A stretch of DNA of 64,000 nucleotides from Buddleja alternifolia. Taxonomy: Eukaryota > Streptophyta > Magnoliopsida > Lamiales > Scrophulariaceae. Positions within the stretch are counted from its first letter, which is position 1. Each line of letters begins with the position of its first letter. The stretch covers positions 34,462,503-34,526,502 of the forward strand of contig CM033396.1 in assembly GCA_019426215.1 (NCBI GenBank). Reading direction: 5' to 3'. The notes beneath the pieces were generated by a model. That model was not told the DNA's origin and made no database searches. It saw nothing but the letters and a program-made list of their open reading frames with translations. Of this stretch, positions 1-11,035 are shown one piece after another. A program made the position numbers and the translations under genes.

Positions 1-426
1 GAATCAAAGAACGAAAAGCGGAAGCGTACTTGAATCAGCCATATCAGATTAATTCTTGAATTCTTGAGTCTTTGCGGTTGGTCTTCCAAATCAATACGCA
101 GTTCTTTGAGTTTCTCTTGGAGTCTCTCAATTCTCTCTGAAGATGGGGAACAGAAGAATATAACGATATGTATGATTTGTGGACCACAACCCTTTTATAA
201 TAAGTTATTATTCTTATTTTCAATTTAGCCCATCATAAAAGAGAAAATAAATAATTGGCTTCTACACAAAATATTCTATAAAATCCCATACTTTCCTTAA
301 TAGCTTTAGAACCCAAAATACCATATATCTTAATTGATCAAATAATCTTGGCTCAATTAATATGATGACTATTAATACACGACTTTCACATATTGCCCAT
401 ATATAGATTGGATTCTAAATCCAACA
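1..426. mobile_element. Probable LTR fragment (truncated at window edge)
   Basis: This non-coding AT-rich stretch ends in CCAACA at 421-426, directly before copia integrase coding sequence resumes at about 430. Its style resembles the solo LTR at 32657-34286: a GCCCA-rich middle and a tail ending in CCAACA. The left end lies outside the window, so neither a TG start nor a TSD can be checked. I infer an LTR inserted into the copia element that follows. It could instead be unrelated intergenic DNA joined by a deletion. Confidence 0.4.
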
Positions 427-1584
427 TAGAACAGCAGAACGAACGAATAAAACTTTGAATGAACGGGCTAGGAGCATGAGGATTCACTCCGAATAGCCAA
501 AGATATTTTAGGCTGATGTAGTGAGCACCACGGCTTATCTCATAAACCGAGGACCTTTAGTGCCATTATACTTTAAAATTATAGAGGAGGTTTGGTCTGG
601 AAAGGAGGTAACTTTATCGCACTTAAATTTTTTTGGTTGTTTATCTTATGTTTTGCGTAGTTCTGATGATAAGGATAAGTTGTATCCTAAAGCAGATAAG
701 TGCTTCTTTATCGGTTATGGAAGAGAGAGTTTTGGTTACCGAATCCCAGGATTACCAAAACAACAAAGTCATAAGGTATAAGGATGTCATTTTCAACGAG
801 AAGGTGCTTTACAAGGATTGACTTGGGGATGAAGCTGAGGATATTGTGAAACTGAAAATGATATTGGAAGAGGTCACTCTAGAAGATGTTGCTAGAAATG
901 GAACTGAAACTAGAATTGAGGAAGAACCAGAGACTCCGCAACCTATCTTGAGGAGATCAAGCGGGACTCCTAAACCAAACATGAGGTATTTTCCTTCCTT
1001 ATACTATTTACTTTTGACGGATTCGGGTGAGCCCAAGTCATATAAGGAGACGATGGGTGTAGGAGATTCTCTCAAGTGGGAGCTAGCCATGAAAGATGAG
1101 ATGAGCTCACTTGAGAGAAATATGACTTGGAGGTTGACTAAGTTTCCGGAGGGGAAACAGGCTTTGCAAAACAAGTGGGTTTTCGGGTTAAGGATGATCC
1201 TGATGGTAGTAAGAGGTACATGGAGAGGTTAGTAGTCAAAGGATTTCAACAGAAGGAAGGTATTGACTACACTGAAAGTTTTTAGCCGGTTGTTAAGTTG
1301 ACTACCATTAGGATGGTGTTGACCATTATTACTGCAGAGGATATCTTGAACAACTAGATGTGAAAACGGCGTTCCTACATGGAATTTGGAGGAGGATATT
1401 TATATTGTTCAATCGGAAGGTTTTCTGGAGAATTGGAAAGAGAATCTTGTATGCAAGGTAGAAAAAAGCTCCTAAGGATTTAAGCAGGCTCCAAGGCAAC
1501 AATATGAGAAATTTGACATCTCTATGGCTAGGAGTGGATTTACTAAGTGTTAAATGGTCCATTGTTTCTACTTTAAGAAGCTTA

Positions 1585-2103
1585 GGCTATGTATGGTTGT
1601 GTTTTTGAAAATAAATTTTGAGTTTTTTTTTGGAAAATGCGTTTTATAAAAATTCAAAATATTGACTTTTTTGGTTTGTTTGAATATCTTTTTAGGAATT
1701 GGTTGGGAGTAGTGTAGATGTGGTATAAAATTAATTTTTTAGTGAGATTTGATATGTAAAATGATTGAGTTAGTTATGAGTGTAATGATGATAGTGGACA
1801 AAAATTGGAATAATATTTAATTATAATAATTTAAATGTGTGTAATGATTTAATGTGAAATTATTATCTAAAGTATGATAATGTAAGAAAGAGAATGAGTT
1901 GGATGGTGGGGTAGTGTAATTAATGAAGAAATAGAGTATGAAATGATTGAAAGGATGAAATGATGTTAATTATATAGGAGAATGTGTAGTAGAATTTAAA
2001 AATAGGGTATTTTTTTGTAGAATTTGATTTGGAGTGTGCATTTTCATTTTTTGGTGATCCAAAAAATGAAAATGCAATCCAAAAAACTTAAACATACAGA
2101 GCC
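1585..2103. mobile_element. MITE, PIF/Harbinger (Tourist)-like
   Basis: A 519 bp non-coding insertion with imperfect terminal inverted repeats. The left end is GGCTATGTATGG; the right end, reverse-complemented, is GGCTCTGTATG. It is flanked by the trinucleotide TTA on both sides (1582-1584 and 2104-2106), the target duplication expected of PIF/Harbinger elements. Removing it rejoins copia sequence reading C-F-Y-F-K-K-L on its left. No transposase is encoded, so it would depend on an autonomous relative. Confidence 0.7.
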
Positions 2104-2228
2104 TTAGGACCACATGCTTAGAATCAAGTATTAACAGTATGTTTCCTGTGCTTCTACCGGGAAGATTTTTGCGAGTTATATTAGCAGAACCGAAGAGAAG
2201 AAGGGATTTTGAGTTTTTTGTTGATCAT

Positions 2229-2299
2229 GCGACACCCGGATTTGAACTAGGGAAAAAGGGATTTGCAGTCCCCCGCCTTACCACTCGGCTAATAGGCAT
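2229..2299 (-). pseudogene. trnC-GCA: Plastid-type tRNA-Cys (GCA) pseudogene
   Basis: On the minus strand the D-arm sequence GCCGAGTGGTAAGGC, the anticodon loop CTGCAAA with anticodon GCA, and a TTCAAAT T-loop match the plastid cysteine tRNA. The acceptor stem no longer pairs: the 3' side reads GTGTCGC while the 5' side reads GCCTATT, and the T-stem is weakened. It is therefore unlikely to be a working tRNA. It is part of the plastid mosaic inserted in the copia element. Confidence 0.75.
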
Positions 2300-2315
2300 T
2301 GCAATGTGAAGAGCT

Positions 2316-2432
2316 TTGCTTGGAGAAATTGAAGGAACATGTATCACACGTGTAAAATCTGAGAACATCTCCCATGAATATTCTACTATAACGGATATTC
2401 AAGAATCCGTCCATGAAATTTTAATGAATTTG
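2316..2432 (+). pseudogene. rpoA: Fragment of plastid rpoA (N-terminus)
   Basis: Thirty-nine codons beginning [15 protein letters not shown] match the first part of the plastid-encoded RNA polymerase alpha subunit at a point inside the N-terminal domain. The fragment stops after EILMN and is joined after three codons to rps19-like sequence. It has no promoter context and about one ninth of the gene, so it is a non-functional transfer fragment. Confidence 0.72.
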
Positions 2433-2441
2433 ATAGGCTTA

Positions 2442-2519
2442 ATAAAAAAAGTAGAAAAAGAAATAATAGTAACTTGGTCCCGTGCATCTACCATCATACC
2501 CACAATGATCGGTTATACG
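2442..2519 (+). pseudogene. rps19: Fragment of plastid rps19
   Basis: About 26 codons including [20 protein letters not shown] match the middle of plastid ribosomal protein S19. It follows the rpoA fragment in the same frame by chance. The rest of the protein is absent and the following 60 bp are unrecognised. In normal plastids rpoA and rps19 are separate genes, so this is a fused junction of two fragments. Confidence 0.72.
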
Positions 2520-2559
2520 TTTCATATATTCATATATGGGGTAGATAGAACCAACACAT

Positions 2560-2755
2560 TGATTTTTTATCGATTCATTTTTTACCCCTTATTGTAGGGT
2601 GGATCTCGAAAGATATGAAAGATCTCCCTCCAAGCCGTACATAAAACTTTCATCGACGCGGCTTTCCGCAGAATTCTATATGTATCTATGAGATCGAGTA
2701 TGCAATTCTGTTTACTCACTTTAAATTGAGTATTCGTTTCCCTCCTTTTCCTGCT
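2560..2755 (-). pseudogene. rps12: Plastid group II intron 3' end, probably rps12 intron and last exon start
   Basis: On the minus strand the block ends in a domain V-like hairpin around AGCCG...TACGGCTT, followed by the intron boundary CCACCC and then TACAATAAGGGGT. This resembles the last intron/exon junction of plastid rps12. Several substitutions break the exon. Assignment to rps12 rather than another plastid group II intron is from memory of the junction and is moderately certain. It is another piece of the plastid mosaic. Confidence 0.5.
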
Positions 2756-3794
2756 AGACAATATGTTGGTAGTTGGGTCTAACATGGTGGAGATTGATGA
2801 ACTAAAGATGCAACTGTCAACTGAATTTGAATTGAGGACTTGGGGGTTGCAAATACAATCCTTGGGATGAGGATTATTCGACATAGTTGAGTGGGAGTCT
2901 CAAGTTGACTCAAGATAAGTACATAGAAAAAGCACTTGGTAGATTTGCAATCACAATCGCAAAGTCTAGAAGTATTCCTTTGGGGAGTCATTTCAAGTTG
3001 AGTAAAGAACAATCGACTGAGGAGCGGGAAGATATGGAAAAGGTTCCTTATGCCTATACCATTAGGAGTTTGATGTATGCAATGATGTGTACAGACCGGA
3101 TGTAGCTCATGCAGTGGGAGTTGTGAGCCGATATATGGCTAATCCGGGTATGAAGCATTGAGAAGCGGTAAAGTGGTTACTTAGATACTTGAGAGGCACA
3201 TCGAGTATGTGTTTGATTTTTTTTCTGGAAGTAGTGTCAATTTAGAGGGTTTCGTGGATGCTGATTTAGGTGGTGATCAAGATGGTCAAAAGAGTAAATC
3301 GGGGTACATTTGTAATTTGGATAACACTGCAATAGGTTAGACTTCAAGGCTACAAAAGTGTGTAGCACTCTCTACAAACGAAGCCGAGTATATTGCTAAT
3401 TCATAAGCGTGTAAAGAAATGGTTTGGTTGAAGAATCTTCCGCGGGAGATTGGCAAGGAACATTGGGATTATGCACTCTTTAGAGATAGTCAAAGTGCCA
3501 TTTGTTTGGCGAAGAATCTGGTGTTTCATTCGAGGACTAAGCATATTCAATTGAAGTATCATCATATTAGAGAGATGATAGATGACGGGACTTTCGAGTA
3601 AAAGAAACTGATTCGTGCAAGGAATCCGGCGCATATGTTAACTAAGGGAGTTACCACCGAGAAACAGGGGTTTTGTATGGCCTCAGTTGGCCTCGAGTCT
3701 CTGTGATGAATGAGGCTAGTCTAAACTAGAGGATACTTCACTAGGGTGATGAGAGGTATGTTAAGTTGAGGTGGCCAGTCTCCAAGTGGGAGAT

Positions 3795-4272
3795 TGATGG
3801 GGTATGTAGACTGATTGAGAGAGAGTCGAAGAAACGAAGACTGTGAGTTGAGGCAGCAGAAGTCACATCCGGACACATCCGAACGTGAGGCCGAGCGATG
3901 TCCGGATGTGACATGCAGTAAGCTGCAAAGTTTTGACACCGCCCAACGTCCGAACGTGGGATTGGCAATAGTCCAGTGTCGCGACTGGCGTGTTTCAACT
4001 TGGGCGACAAGTAAACGCGGTTTGACCGAGTTTTGGACTAGGCTTGTGTTAGGACTTGTTTCCTAATGTGTTTTGAAAACTCCTAATGCTCTACTAGTAT
4101 ATATAGTCACATTCTACTCTTGTAATACATATGACACACTTATACAATCAATAAAACCTCTAGTGTGGACCTTGGACGTAGGCATTCTTGGCCGAACCAT
4201 GTAAATCTTGTGTCTTTTATTTTCTCGCTTTTTCGTTTCCTTTTACTCATTTATGCGCATTGATTCCTAACA
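3795..4272 (+). mobile_element. 3' LTR of the decayed copia element
   Basis: The copia coding region is followed by a purine-rich tract (CCAAGTGGGAGAT, 3782-3794) typical of a polypurine tract. A 478 bp segment then starts TGATGG and ends CCTAACA. Inside are a TATA-like run at about 4095-4105 and an AATAAAA signal near 4150, as expected for an LTR promoter and polyadenylation site. No 5' LTR is present in the window, so it cannot be verified by pairing. Confidence 0.65.
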
Positions 4273-4913
4273 AATTGATGAATTTTGACTTCAATAAACC
4301 TAACCCAACATTGATCCTTGGCGGATCCAAGTTCATGATCATATAGGCATTGTATCTATAGAAGATTATGAAATGTGTTTCTCACGTAACTGGTTATACA
4401 AATGTTTACATTATCAAGTTTCATTAAGAATGTTATTTGTATATGGGAAAACTAACTTAAACGGTCACTTAAATCTCTCTCGATCTTTATTATGTTTAAA
4501 CATTGAAAGGTCTTTTTGAGACCAACGCCCAGAAACTCTTATTATCTTCATAGGTTCTTTTTATTATTACTAGTAAAAGTTTAAGATCTCGTTAAAATAA
4601 TTCATGTATATAAATATTGTTCAATTTGAAAATGTTATACATTCAAAATTTTATAGTAATTTAACTAATGTGCTATTATCCAATAAATTATAATTGTTTG
4701 AAATACTAAAAATGATTGACATGAAAGACTCACTAAATCAATACTTAAAAGATTAGATTTTATAGAAAATCAAAACATATATAATAATGTAAATATTTTC
4801 TTATGTAAATTCATCTTTTCATTTGCTTCTTCTCTTCTTTACCTTTTATGAATTGAATATCCTCTTATTGTTTTACGATGGACTCTTCATTATGTCTAAA
4901 AATTGGAATCTAC
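4273..4913. other. Unrecognised AT-rich spacer
   Basis: No convincing coding region, tRNA or repeat boundary was seen here. It forms the left flank of the gypsy element that starts at 4919. Confidence 0.4.
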
Positions 4914-4918
4914 GTAGT

Positions 4919-5471
4919 TGATGTGGGCCAAAAATGTCTAAGGGCATTATGGTAATTTAGCACGTCACCGGCTCGAGTCGGAGCGTCTCCTGGGGATTAA
5001 AGTCTGCGGTTAATATACTAGTCAAGCCCAAAAAGGGCTGACGGTCCATTACGAATACTAAAGCTGTTTATTAGCTTAAAAGTAATAATAATAGGTCTAT
5101 TGGGCTACTGACAAAGTAAAGCCCACGACCCATAGCCCATTTCCAACTCCCTATAAATACCTCAAAGGGGCTGGAAAAGGATCATGATTTGCTTTTCCCA
5201 CCAAAAAGAGTGCTAGAGAGAAAGCAGCTGACTATCATATAAGATTACCTACTCCCCCAGTAAAAAATGATTGGCTATTGAGAGTAACCCCATCGTCGAA
5301 CTACGAATAGACTTGATCCTAGCCATCTGGGTACGTAGGCAGCTCACCATAGTCGAGTGCAGTCTATAAATCCACCAACCCCCACCTAGTTTGTCGTGTG
5401 TTGGATCGGTTCCTTCATCCCACGTGGTCAATCACGTGACAAATATCATCTGACAAATTTTGACATCATCA
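4919..5471 (+). repeat. 5' LTR of the gag-protease element
   Basis: The LTR begins TGATGTGGGCC and ends GACATCATCA. A TATA-like CTATAAATACC sits near 5153. The tract after the LTR, GATTGACACCGTTTGTGGG at 5472-5490, is the expected PBS position. It resembles the TGGCGCCGTTTG-type site used by many plant gypsy elements, but has decayed. Confidence 0.9.
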
Positions 5472-5551
5472 GATTGACACCGTTTGTGGGAACAGTGTTC
5501 CAGCCACTGAGCATGCAAACTAGGTCGTAAGCACGTACTACTGGAGATAGG

Positions 5552-7150
5552 ATGACGAACAACGATCAGCCAACCATGGCCAATGAAGTTCTGAACCAAA
5601 CACCTGAGGATCAACCCAATACTCAAGTGGGCGGAGATAATCCTCCTAACGCGCCGACCAACGGCGAGACGCCTATTGCTCCTTCCCCGGTGAACGAGCA
5701 AGAAGTGCTGCCTGCAACACCAGCGGTGATCCCACCCTCTGCTTCCCAGGTGTTCGAGATCACCCAAGAGGCTTTGCTTGTTCTGGTCGAGGATGCCTCT
5801 GTTCGAGCGGCTACAAGGGCTGTTCAGCAATATGCTTGGGAGCATCTATCACGAGCATCAGCCAGTAGCTGTTGATGAACTTCCAAACCCAATGCCTGAA
5901 GATCAGCCCAATGCTGAGGGTGGTGCTCAAGACCCCCCGACCCAGCAAGCTGAAGGTAGGGGTCCAGACATACCACCCCCGATGAACGGGCCGCCATCAG
6001 TGATTCCACCCCCTACCACTAGGGTGTTCGAGATCACTTAGGAGGCTCTACTCACTCTTGTTGAGGATGCATCAGTGAGGGCAAGACCTTTCCCATCGAC
6101 TAACAAGGGGAACGACCCCCATGTGAGAACTACTCAAGAGGCTTCCCCTTTTCAGGAAAGGGGAATCATTTCACCTCCTCAGTCAATTCACGGAGGCCAG
6201 GAGCCTCGTGCAGAGAGTAGACCATAGAATGTCACCTCCAGGGAGTCGCCCCCAAAGAGTCACTTCGAAGAGTCACCCCTAGAGAGTCATCTCCAGGGAG
6301 TCGCTCACAAAGAAAATCCCTCCAACGGTCCAGTCAATGACGAGAATCCCATCGCTCCACCTCCGGCGAATGAGCAGACTGCTTCTCCTGTTACACCAGC
6401 GGTAATCCCACCCTCTGCTACCAAGGTGTTCAGGATCACCCAAGAGGTCTGGGCGCACAGCTGCTCGGGTTGGTCAGCAATACGCCCAGACACACCCATC
6501 ACGTTTTGTGCCCATCCGACAACAGCTAGGGGACAGGGTCCCCAGGGAGGAACACTCAAGCGGTGCCTCTCGCCGAGTGGAGCCTAGCCAATACTCCCGC
6601 CGAGGTAAAGAGTCCTTAACTCCTTGGTGAAGGAGGCAGAGCAATAAATAGAAGAGAATAGTGTGGCATCACCCCCCGAGAGGCTCTTGAGAAGAAGAGA
6701 TGGAAGGCCAACACCTCCGAGGTTGCTACGCAGAGGTCATGTATCCTTGACCCCCGTAGAGACCTTGCCAAGGCACGATGATCGATGAGGGTATACGCTC
6801 CGCCAAGACAGAAATCTGGAGGACTATGCATGATATGAAGATATGCAGCCGGTGCCATTAGCCGAGGTATCCCCAAAAAAAAGTCCTTTCTGCCCAGCAA
6901 TTTTGGCAAGAGTCTTCGCCAAAAGGACTTACGTTACCTCATCTAAGTAAATATGAAGGAGTTAAAGACCCTCAAGAGCATGTTGACAAGTTCAACGCCA
7001 AGGCTAACATGTACGACCTTAGTGATGCTGCCAATTGTAAGATTTTTTGAACCGCCCTTTCTGGAACGGTGCTTAGCTCGTTCAACCGACTGCCCGCCGG
7101 TACCATCGTCGGCCTTGAGCAGCCGACCAAGCCCTTCCTCAATCACAAAC
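5552..7150 (+). pseudogene. gag pseudogene of the gypsy-type element
   Basis: The 5' part encodes a Pro/Gln/Asn-rich region in which a module reading VIPPSASQVFEITQEALL occurs about three times (near 5730, 6000 and 6400), separated by proline-rich linkers. It is interrupted by stops and shifts. The conserved retrotransposon gag core is recognisable at 6934-7142 as YEGVKDPQEHVDKFN, then ANMYDLSDAANCKIF, a stop where Arg is expected, and FNRLPAG. The usual zinc knuckle is not seen: at about 7145 the sequence passes straight to a protease-linker region, so the C-terminal part of gag has been deleted. It no longer encodes a full protein. Confidence 0.8.
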
Positions 7151-7199
7151 CATAGAGTATGGACTACAAGACCTAGAAAACAACATCCCATTGACGAGT

Positions 7200-7570
7200 G
7201 ATGCCAAAGTTGAATCGGCGACCATCTCCAACTATTGGGTGAAGGAGATTCTGGTCGACAGTGGGAGCTCAGAAACCATCTGCTTTTACAATGCTTTCAC
7301 CAACTAGGGTGGACAGTGCGCTGCTTCAAGCAGTCGACACCCCCCTTCACTAGATTCACGGGAGATATATTGGGAGCATTAAGGGAGGTGTCTCCGCCTA
7401 CGTTTTTGGGTGTATTTCTGGCCCACTCTGCGAAGATGACAAAATACTTAGTTGTCAAAGTCACCTCCGCATGTCATGTAATTTTAGGGAGGCCGAGCTT
7501 AAACTTATTCTAAGTCGGCGTATCTACTTATCACATGAGGGTGGAATTCCCAACCCGCATAGGAACAGAT
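7200..7570 (+). pseudogene. Retroviral-type aspartic protease pseudogene
   Basis: The active-site triad is intact as ILVDSGSSETICFYNAF at about 7245-7300. A stop and frame change follow, then FTGD at 7361 and the family's C-terminal signature VILGRPSLN at about 7480. Family knowledge: this domain cuts the Gag-Pol precursor. The ILGRP motif is the flap-distal psi-loop of gypsy proteases. A second shift after LNLF leads to STYHMRVEFPT, which matches the region normally leading into reverse transcriptase. No reverse transcriptase follows. Confidence 0.8.
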
Positions 7571-8195
7571 GAAGCATGATGATAGGGGGTCATAGAGACA
7601 AAGGGAAACAAGTAGTGCAGAACTTATTCTAGCCAGAGGAAAGTCGCTTGGGGGGCGCGATCAAATTAGTCCATACTGGGTGAAAATCTCAGTAGTCAGA
7701 TGTCTATGAACAAGACACGCGCCACGACATACCACCCCAAGAAGACAGTGCCTAATTGAAAAATGCAGCAACTGCCGCTAATGAACAAGATTCCAAAGTG
7801 ATGGGCATGCTGGCAGTGGATATCATTAGCAAGATGATCCATCTGGGAAACATCCCCCAAGCTTGACAAAGGGTCGAGCCTTATGAGGCCTTATCAGGTA
7901 ACAAATAATAAAAAAAACAATCTTTCTTTTCATATATAACTATTGAACAAGCCAAGCATTGAGTGGGGACACCCACCAACGCCGACTACCTTTGCTTGAT
8001 TTTCACATTGATGGTTTAATGCTTTAGATATTGAATGTCGATTAACGAGTATTCTCGTTATAATGTTGTGAATTCATTTGACTACATGCTAGCACATCCA
8101 GTGAATGTACGTTACATTACCTAACAGGTGATTTTGCAACACCTAAAATAATACGCCCCTCAGAACCATTGTTTCCGACCGAGGCTACTTCATAA
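7570..8195 (+). other. Non-coding middle of the gypsy-type element
   Basis: Short residual frames around 7780-7865 resemble the linker downstream of the protease, but no reverse transcriptase motif (such as a Y-x-D-D box) was found. From 7870 the sequence is non-coding. Confidence 0.45.
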
Positions 8196-8555
8196 AACTC
8201 AAAGCCCCCTTTTCGAGGCTAACATAGGCAGAGCAACAAACGTCCCCCGAACCTTGGAGAGCTCGATCAAGATTAGCCCACCTTATGATCCCTCTAGTAA
8301 TACCGAGAGGGGTATGAGGTTTATAAAACAAACTCCCTTTTCGACATGGAATCTGGATCGAGATCACACCAATTAAACTCAAAGCCCCCTTTTCGAGGCT
8401 GACATAGGTGGAGCAACAAACGTCCCCTGAACCCTCTAGAGCTCGGTCGAGACTAGCCCATCTTATGATCCCTCCAGTATTATCGAGAGGGTATGAGGTT
8501 CAAAAAACAAACCCCCCTCCGACATGGAATCTAGATCGAGATCACACCAATTAAA
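8196..8555. repeat. Two tandem copies of a 180 bp repeat inside the gypsy-type element
   Basis: Copy 1 (8196-8375) and copy 2 (8376-8555) both begin ACTCAAAGCCCCCTTTTCG and end with the same CACACCAATTAA. They differ by scattered substitutions and small indels. They are followed by three diverged copies of a roughly 27 bp unit, CTAAGGTG...CTCACC, at about 8552-8631. Confidence 0.85.
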
Positions 8556-9189
8556 CTAAGGTGAAAACTCACCTCATAAAACTAAGGTGGAAACCCACCT
8601 CATACAAACTAAGGTGATAACTCACCGCATATCAATGTGCTGGCTAGGGTGATATTTCACTCTATGCTCCAATGAATGAACATTAGCGGCTATCTAAGCC
8701 TCCGAAGATTAAGACAAAGGTCCCCCTAGTGAAAGTTGCGAAGCTAAAAGCCTCAGGGCATCAGACCGCAAAGTCACAGGGCACAATTCCTAACCCCGTG
8801 GTCTCAAATAAGCACCACTTGGTAACTTACTGCTTAATATGATTTACATACAAAGGAGTAGGGGGGCAAGTAGTGGGGAAGTAGGAATGAAGTAAAACAA
8901 CAACTAACTAGCAAAGTAAACGACTAGTTAGCGAACAAATAATTAGCACCGGCCAACTGCTAAAATTACTAAGTGAAGGCGTTCACCTCCAATGATCTTT
9001 AAAACACCTCCAATGGTGGGGTTGGATACCCAAGTACCTAAGCTAGCGCTCACAAAGCCACGGGGTGCTAAGGCAAAATAGTAGAATAAAAGAGTTAAGA
9101 GGTGAAAAGAGATAGTCAATATCCATGAAAATTCAAAGAGATAGTAAATATCCACGAAGATCCAAAGGGCAATAAGCCCCGGGAGAATG

Positions 9190-9425
9190 ACCCTAAAGAA
9201 GGCGCCTCGCGATGTGAACCGCGAGGCACAAATGCCTCGCGCTCGCCTCGCGGTGGCCAACCACCACGAGGTGGGGTACCTCACGGTGAACCACCACCGC
9301 GAGGCACGAATGCCTCGCGGTGGGCGGGGTGCCTCGCAGTAGTGGTCACCGCGAGGCATGAATTCCTCGTGGTGGTGGTCACTGTGAGGTGAGATGCCTC
9401 GCGGTGACCACCGCGAGCACTATAC
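9190..9425. repeat. CpG-rich cluster of CCTCGCGG/CCGCGAGG inverted repeats, block 1
   Basis: This GC-rich island in an AT-rich region contains many direct and inverted copies of GCCTCGCGGT and its complement ACCGCGAGGC, often a few bases apart, so extensive hairpins can form. It is non-coding. It belongs to the 3' untranslated part of the gag-protease element. Confidence 0.75.
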
Positions 9426-9760
9426 GTCGTGACCGACAGCGAGGCGATCCCACACGTTGACCTCCCTCCAGTCTAAATAGGTTGATGCTCGTCAAACATC
9501 ATACCTCTCCTAGCACTCATTAAATCCTGCCAATGGCGTGTTGAAAATGATTAAGTACTCGCTGGCGCTCATGAAGCCAAGTGGTACAAAATATCCCACT
9601 AGCGCTCGTGAAACCAAGGGGTACAAAATACCCCTGCCAATGCCCATGAGGCCAAGGGGTACACCCCGCTAAAGCTCACGGAGCCACGGAGTACAATGCA
9701 CTTCTTATCTCTTAGTTGTGGACTTACGAAATATACCACAAGACTTAAAAGGGGATCGCG

Positions 9761-9910
9761 AGGCCAAGTACCATGAGTACCATGATTGCAAGACCAAGTA
9801 CCATGAGTACCATGATCGCGAGACCAAGTACCATGAGTATCATGATCGGGAGGCCAAGTACCTTGAGTACCATGATCGCGAGGCCGAGTACCATGAGTAC
9901 CATGACCGTG
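9761..9910. repeat. Five copies of a 30 bp tandem repeat
   Basis: Five units with exact 30 bp spacing, each built on AGGCCAAGTACCATGAGTAC followed by CATGATCGCG. Because 30 is divisible by three, the forward frames stay open and read a repeated decapeptide such as KYHEYHDREA. I attribute this to the repeat period, not to a real protein. Confidence 0.9.
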
Positions 9911-10504
9911 AGGCGCCCTTCTCATCACGTGCGGGCAACACGTCCTCCTACTACCGAAATCCCTATTCGAAGATGAGGAATGTCCTACCTAGTGATTTAA
10001 CGAATTTTTGTTTGACGTAGGGTCATACCTACTTTATGGGTGTTATATGAGAAAACATTCGGCGAGCCTAAAAATCGTAGAAAATAGATTTACCATGGCA
10101 TTGAGGGACCTCATCACCTCACCATAGAGGCTAATAACGTTGCCCCTCACCTCGAGACAAAGTCCCTTGCCCATTCTCCATAGAGGCCAAGGACTTTTCC
10201 GCCTCACCTCGACGCAAAAGACCTTGCCCACTCGCCATGAAGCCTAAAAATTTGTTCCCTATCAAGGCAAAGGACCTTTCACTCTTACCTAGTAGCAAAA
10301 GATCTCACCCCCTCACAATGAGTCAATGACCCTTGCCCCTTCACCTTGGGACAAAGGCCAAATTAATAAATTCTAAGTCCCCTCTGGAGTACAAATACCC
10401 GGATTGAGGTTCTATCAATAACAAATCCCCACTAGAAGTTATAGCACATGTTTGGGAAGATCTAAGCTAAGAGCAAACGAAATGTCTCACGACTAAGCCG
10501 CATA

Positions 10505-10905
10505 ACGAAAAGACCTCGCGGCCGGAACCACGAGGCATTGACCTCGCGGTCACTTGACTGCAAAGCACCCCGCTTTGCGGCCATGACTATGAGGCAAGAT
10601 ATCTCGCGGTCACGCCGTGAGGTGCCGGCCTCGCCGTCATGCCTGACCGCGAGGCGAGGAGTGACCACGAGGCACGGTGTCTCACAGTCACCTGACCGCG
10701 AGGCACCCCCCTTGAGGCTGTGACTGCTAGGCAAGATGCCTCGCTGTCACCTGACCGTGAGGCATCCCGCCTCGAGGTCGTGACCCCGAGGCAAGATGCC
10801 TAGCGGTCACGCCGCGAGGCGCCGACCTCACGGTCACCTGACCACGAGGCACCTTGCCTCGCAGCCATGACTGCGAGGCACCACGCCTCACGGCTAGGCC
10901 GTGGG
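10505..10905. repeat. CpG-rich cluster of CCTCGCGG/CCGCGAGG inverted repeats, block 2
   Basis: A second, longer run of the same GAGGC/GCCTC-type units seen at 9190-9425, including TGACCGCGAGGC and its complement many times. It is non-coding, strongly foldable, and rich in CpG compared with the flanks. Confidence 0.75.
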
Positions 10906-11035
10906 GGATCATGTTCAGCGGCCTAGCCGCAAAACCTCTGGTCGAAAGTCGGGCTCCGCCGACGCGCTCCCGCCAAAAGAATTGCGCAATACTTTCGGGT
11001 CTGACATTCGAATAAACCCGGGAGTGGGGGGCATA

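Larger units (their letters stand above)
2107..2755. other. Mosaic of plastid-derived DNA (NUPT-like) inside copia pol
   Basis: Between the copia segment that ends at about 1584 (or 2106 after the MITE) and the one that resumes at about 2757 lie fragments of four plastid loci. They are a trnC-GCA-like tRNA (minus), the start of rpoA (plus), part of rps19 (plus), and the 3' end of a group II intron resembling rps12 (minus). These loci are not adjacent in normal plastid genomes and their orientations differ. The block was therefore assembled from several fragments, either during nuclear integration or earlier in the mitochondrion. It replaces the copia residues just before the active-site strand. 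About 120 bp at the left (2107-2228) I could not identify. Confidence 0.72.
430..3794 (+). pseudogene. Decayed Ty1/copia polyprotein (integrase end, reverse transcriptase, RNase H)
   Basis: Coding remains of a copia retrotransposon in several frames. The integrase C-terminal part (RARSMR, then AYLINRGP and FFGCLSYV) lies at 445-780. The start of reverse transcriptase (NKWVFGL, then LDVKTAFLHG) lies at 1120-1385, the active-site strand read as DNMLVVG at about 2757-2777, and RNase H with a degenerate E-A-E-Y box and KHIQLKYHHIREM at 3100-3600. The canonical active-site motif is YVDD; here the second D is N. Stops and frameshifts occur throughout. The frame is broken by a MITE (1585-2103) and by plastid-derived DNA (about 2107-2755). 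Gag, protease and the first part of integrase are missing on the left. The 3' end runs into a purine tract and an LTR at 3795. Confidence 0.88.

Noticed and set aside
2229..2299. Functional tRNA-Cys gene
   Set aside because: The acceptor stem does not pair and the T-stem is weakened, and it sits in a plastid-derived mosaic.
9718..10020. 100-codon frame with a repeated Lys-Tyr-His-Glu-Tyr pattern
   Set aside because: It is produced by a 30 bp tandem repeat in a retrotransposon 3' region; two frames on the same strand and one on the other are equally open.
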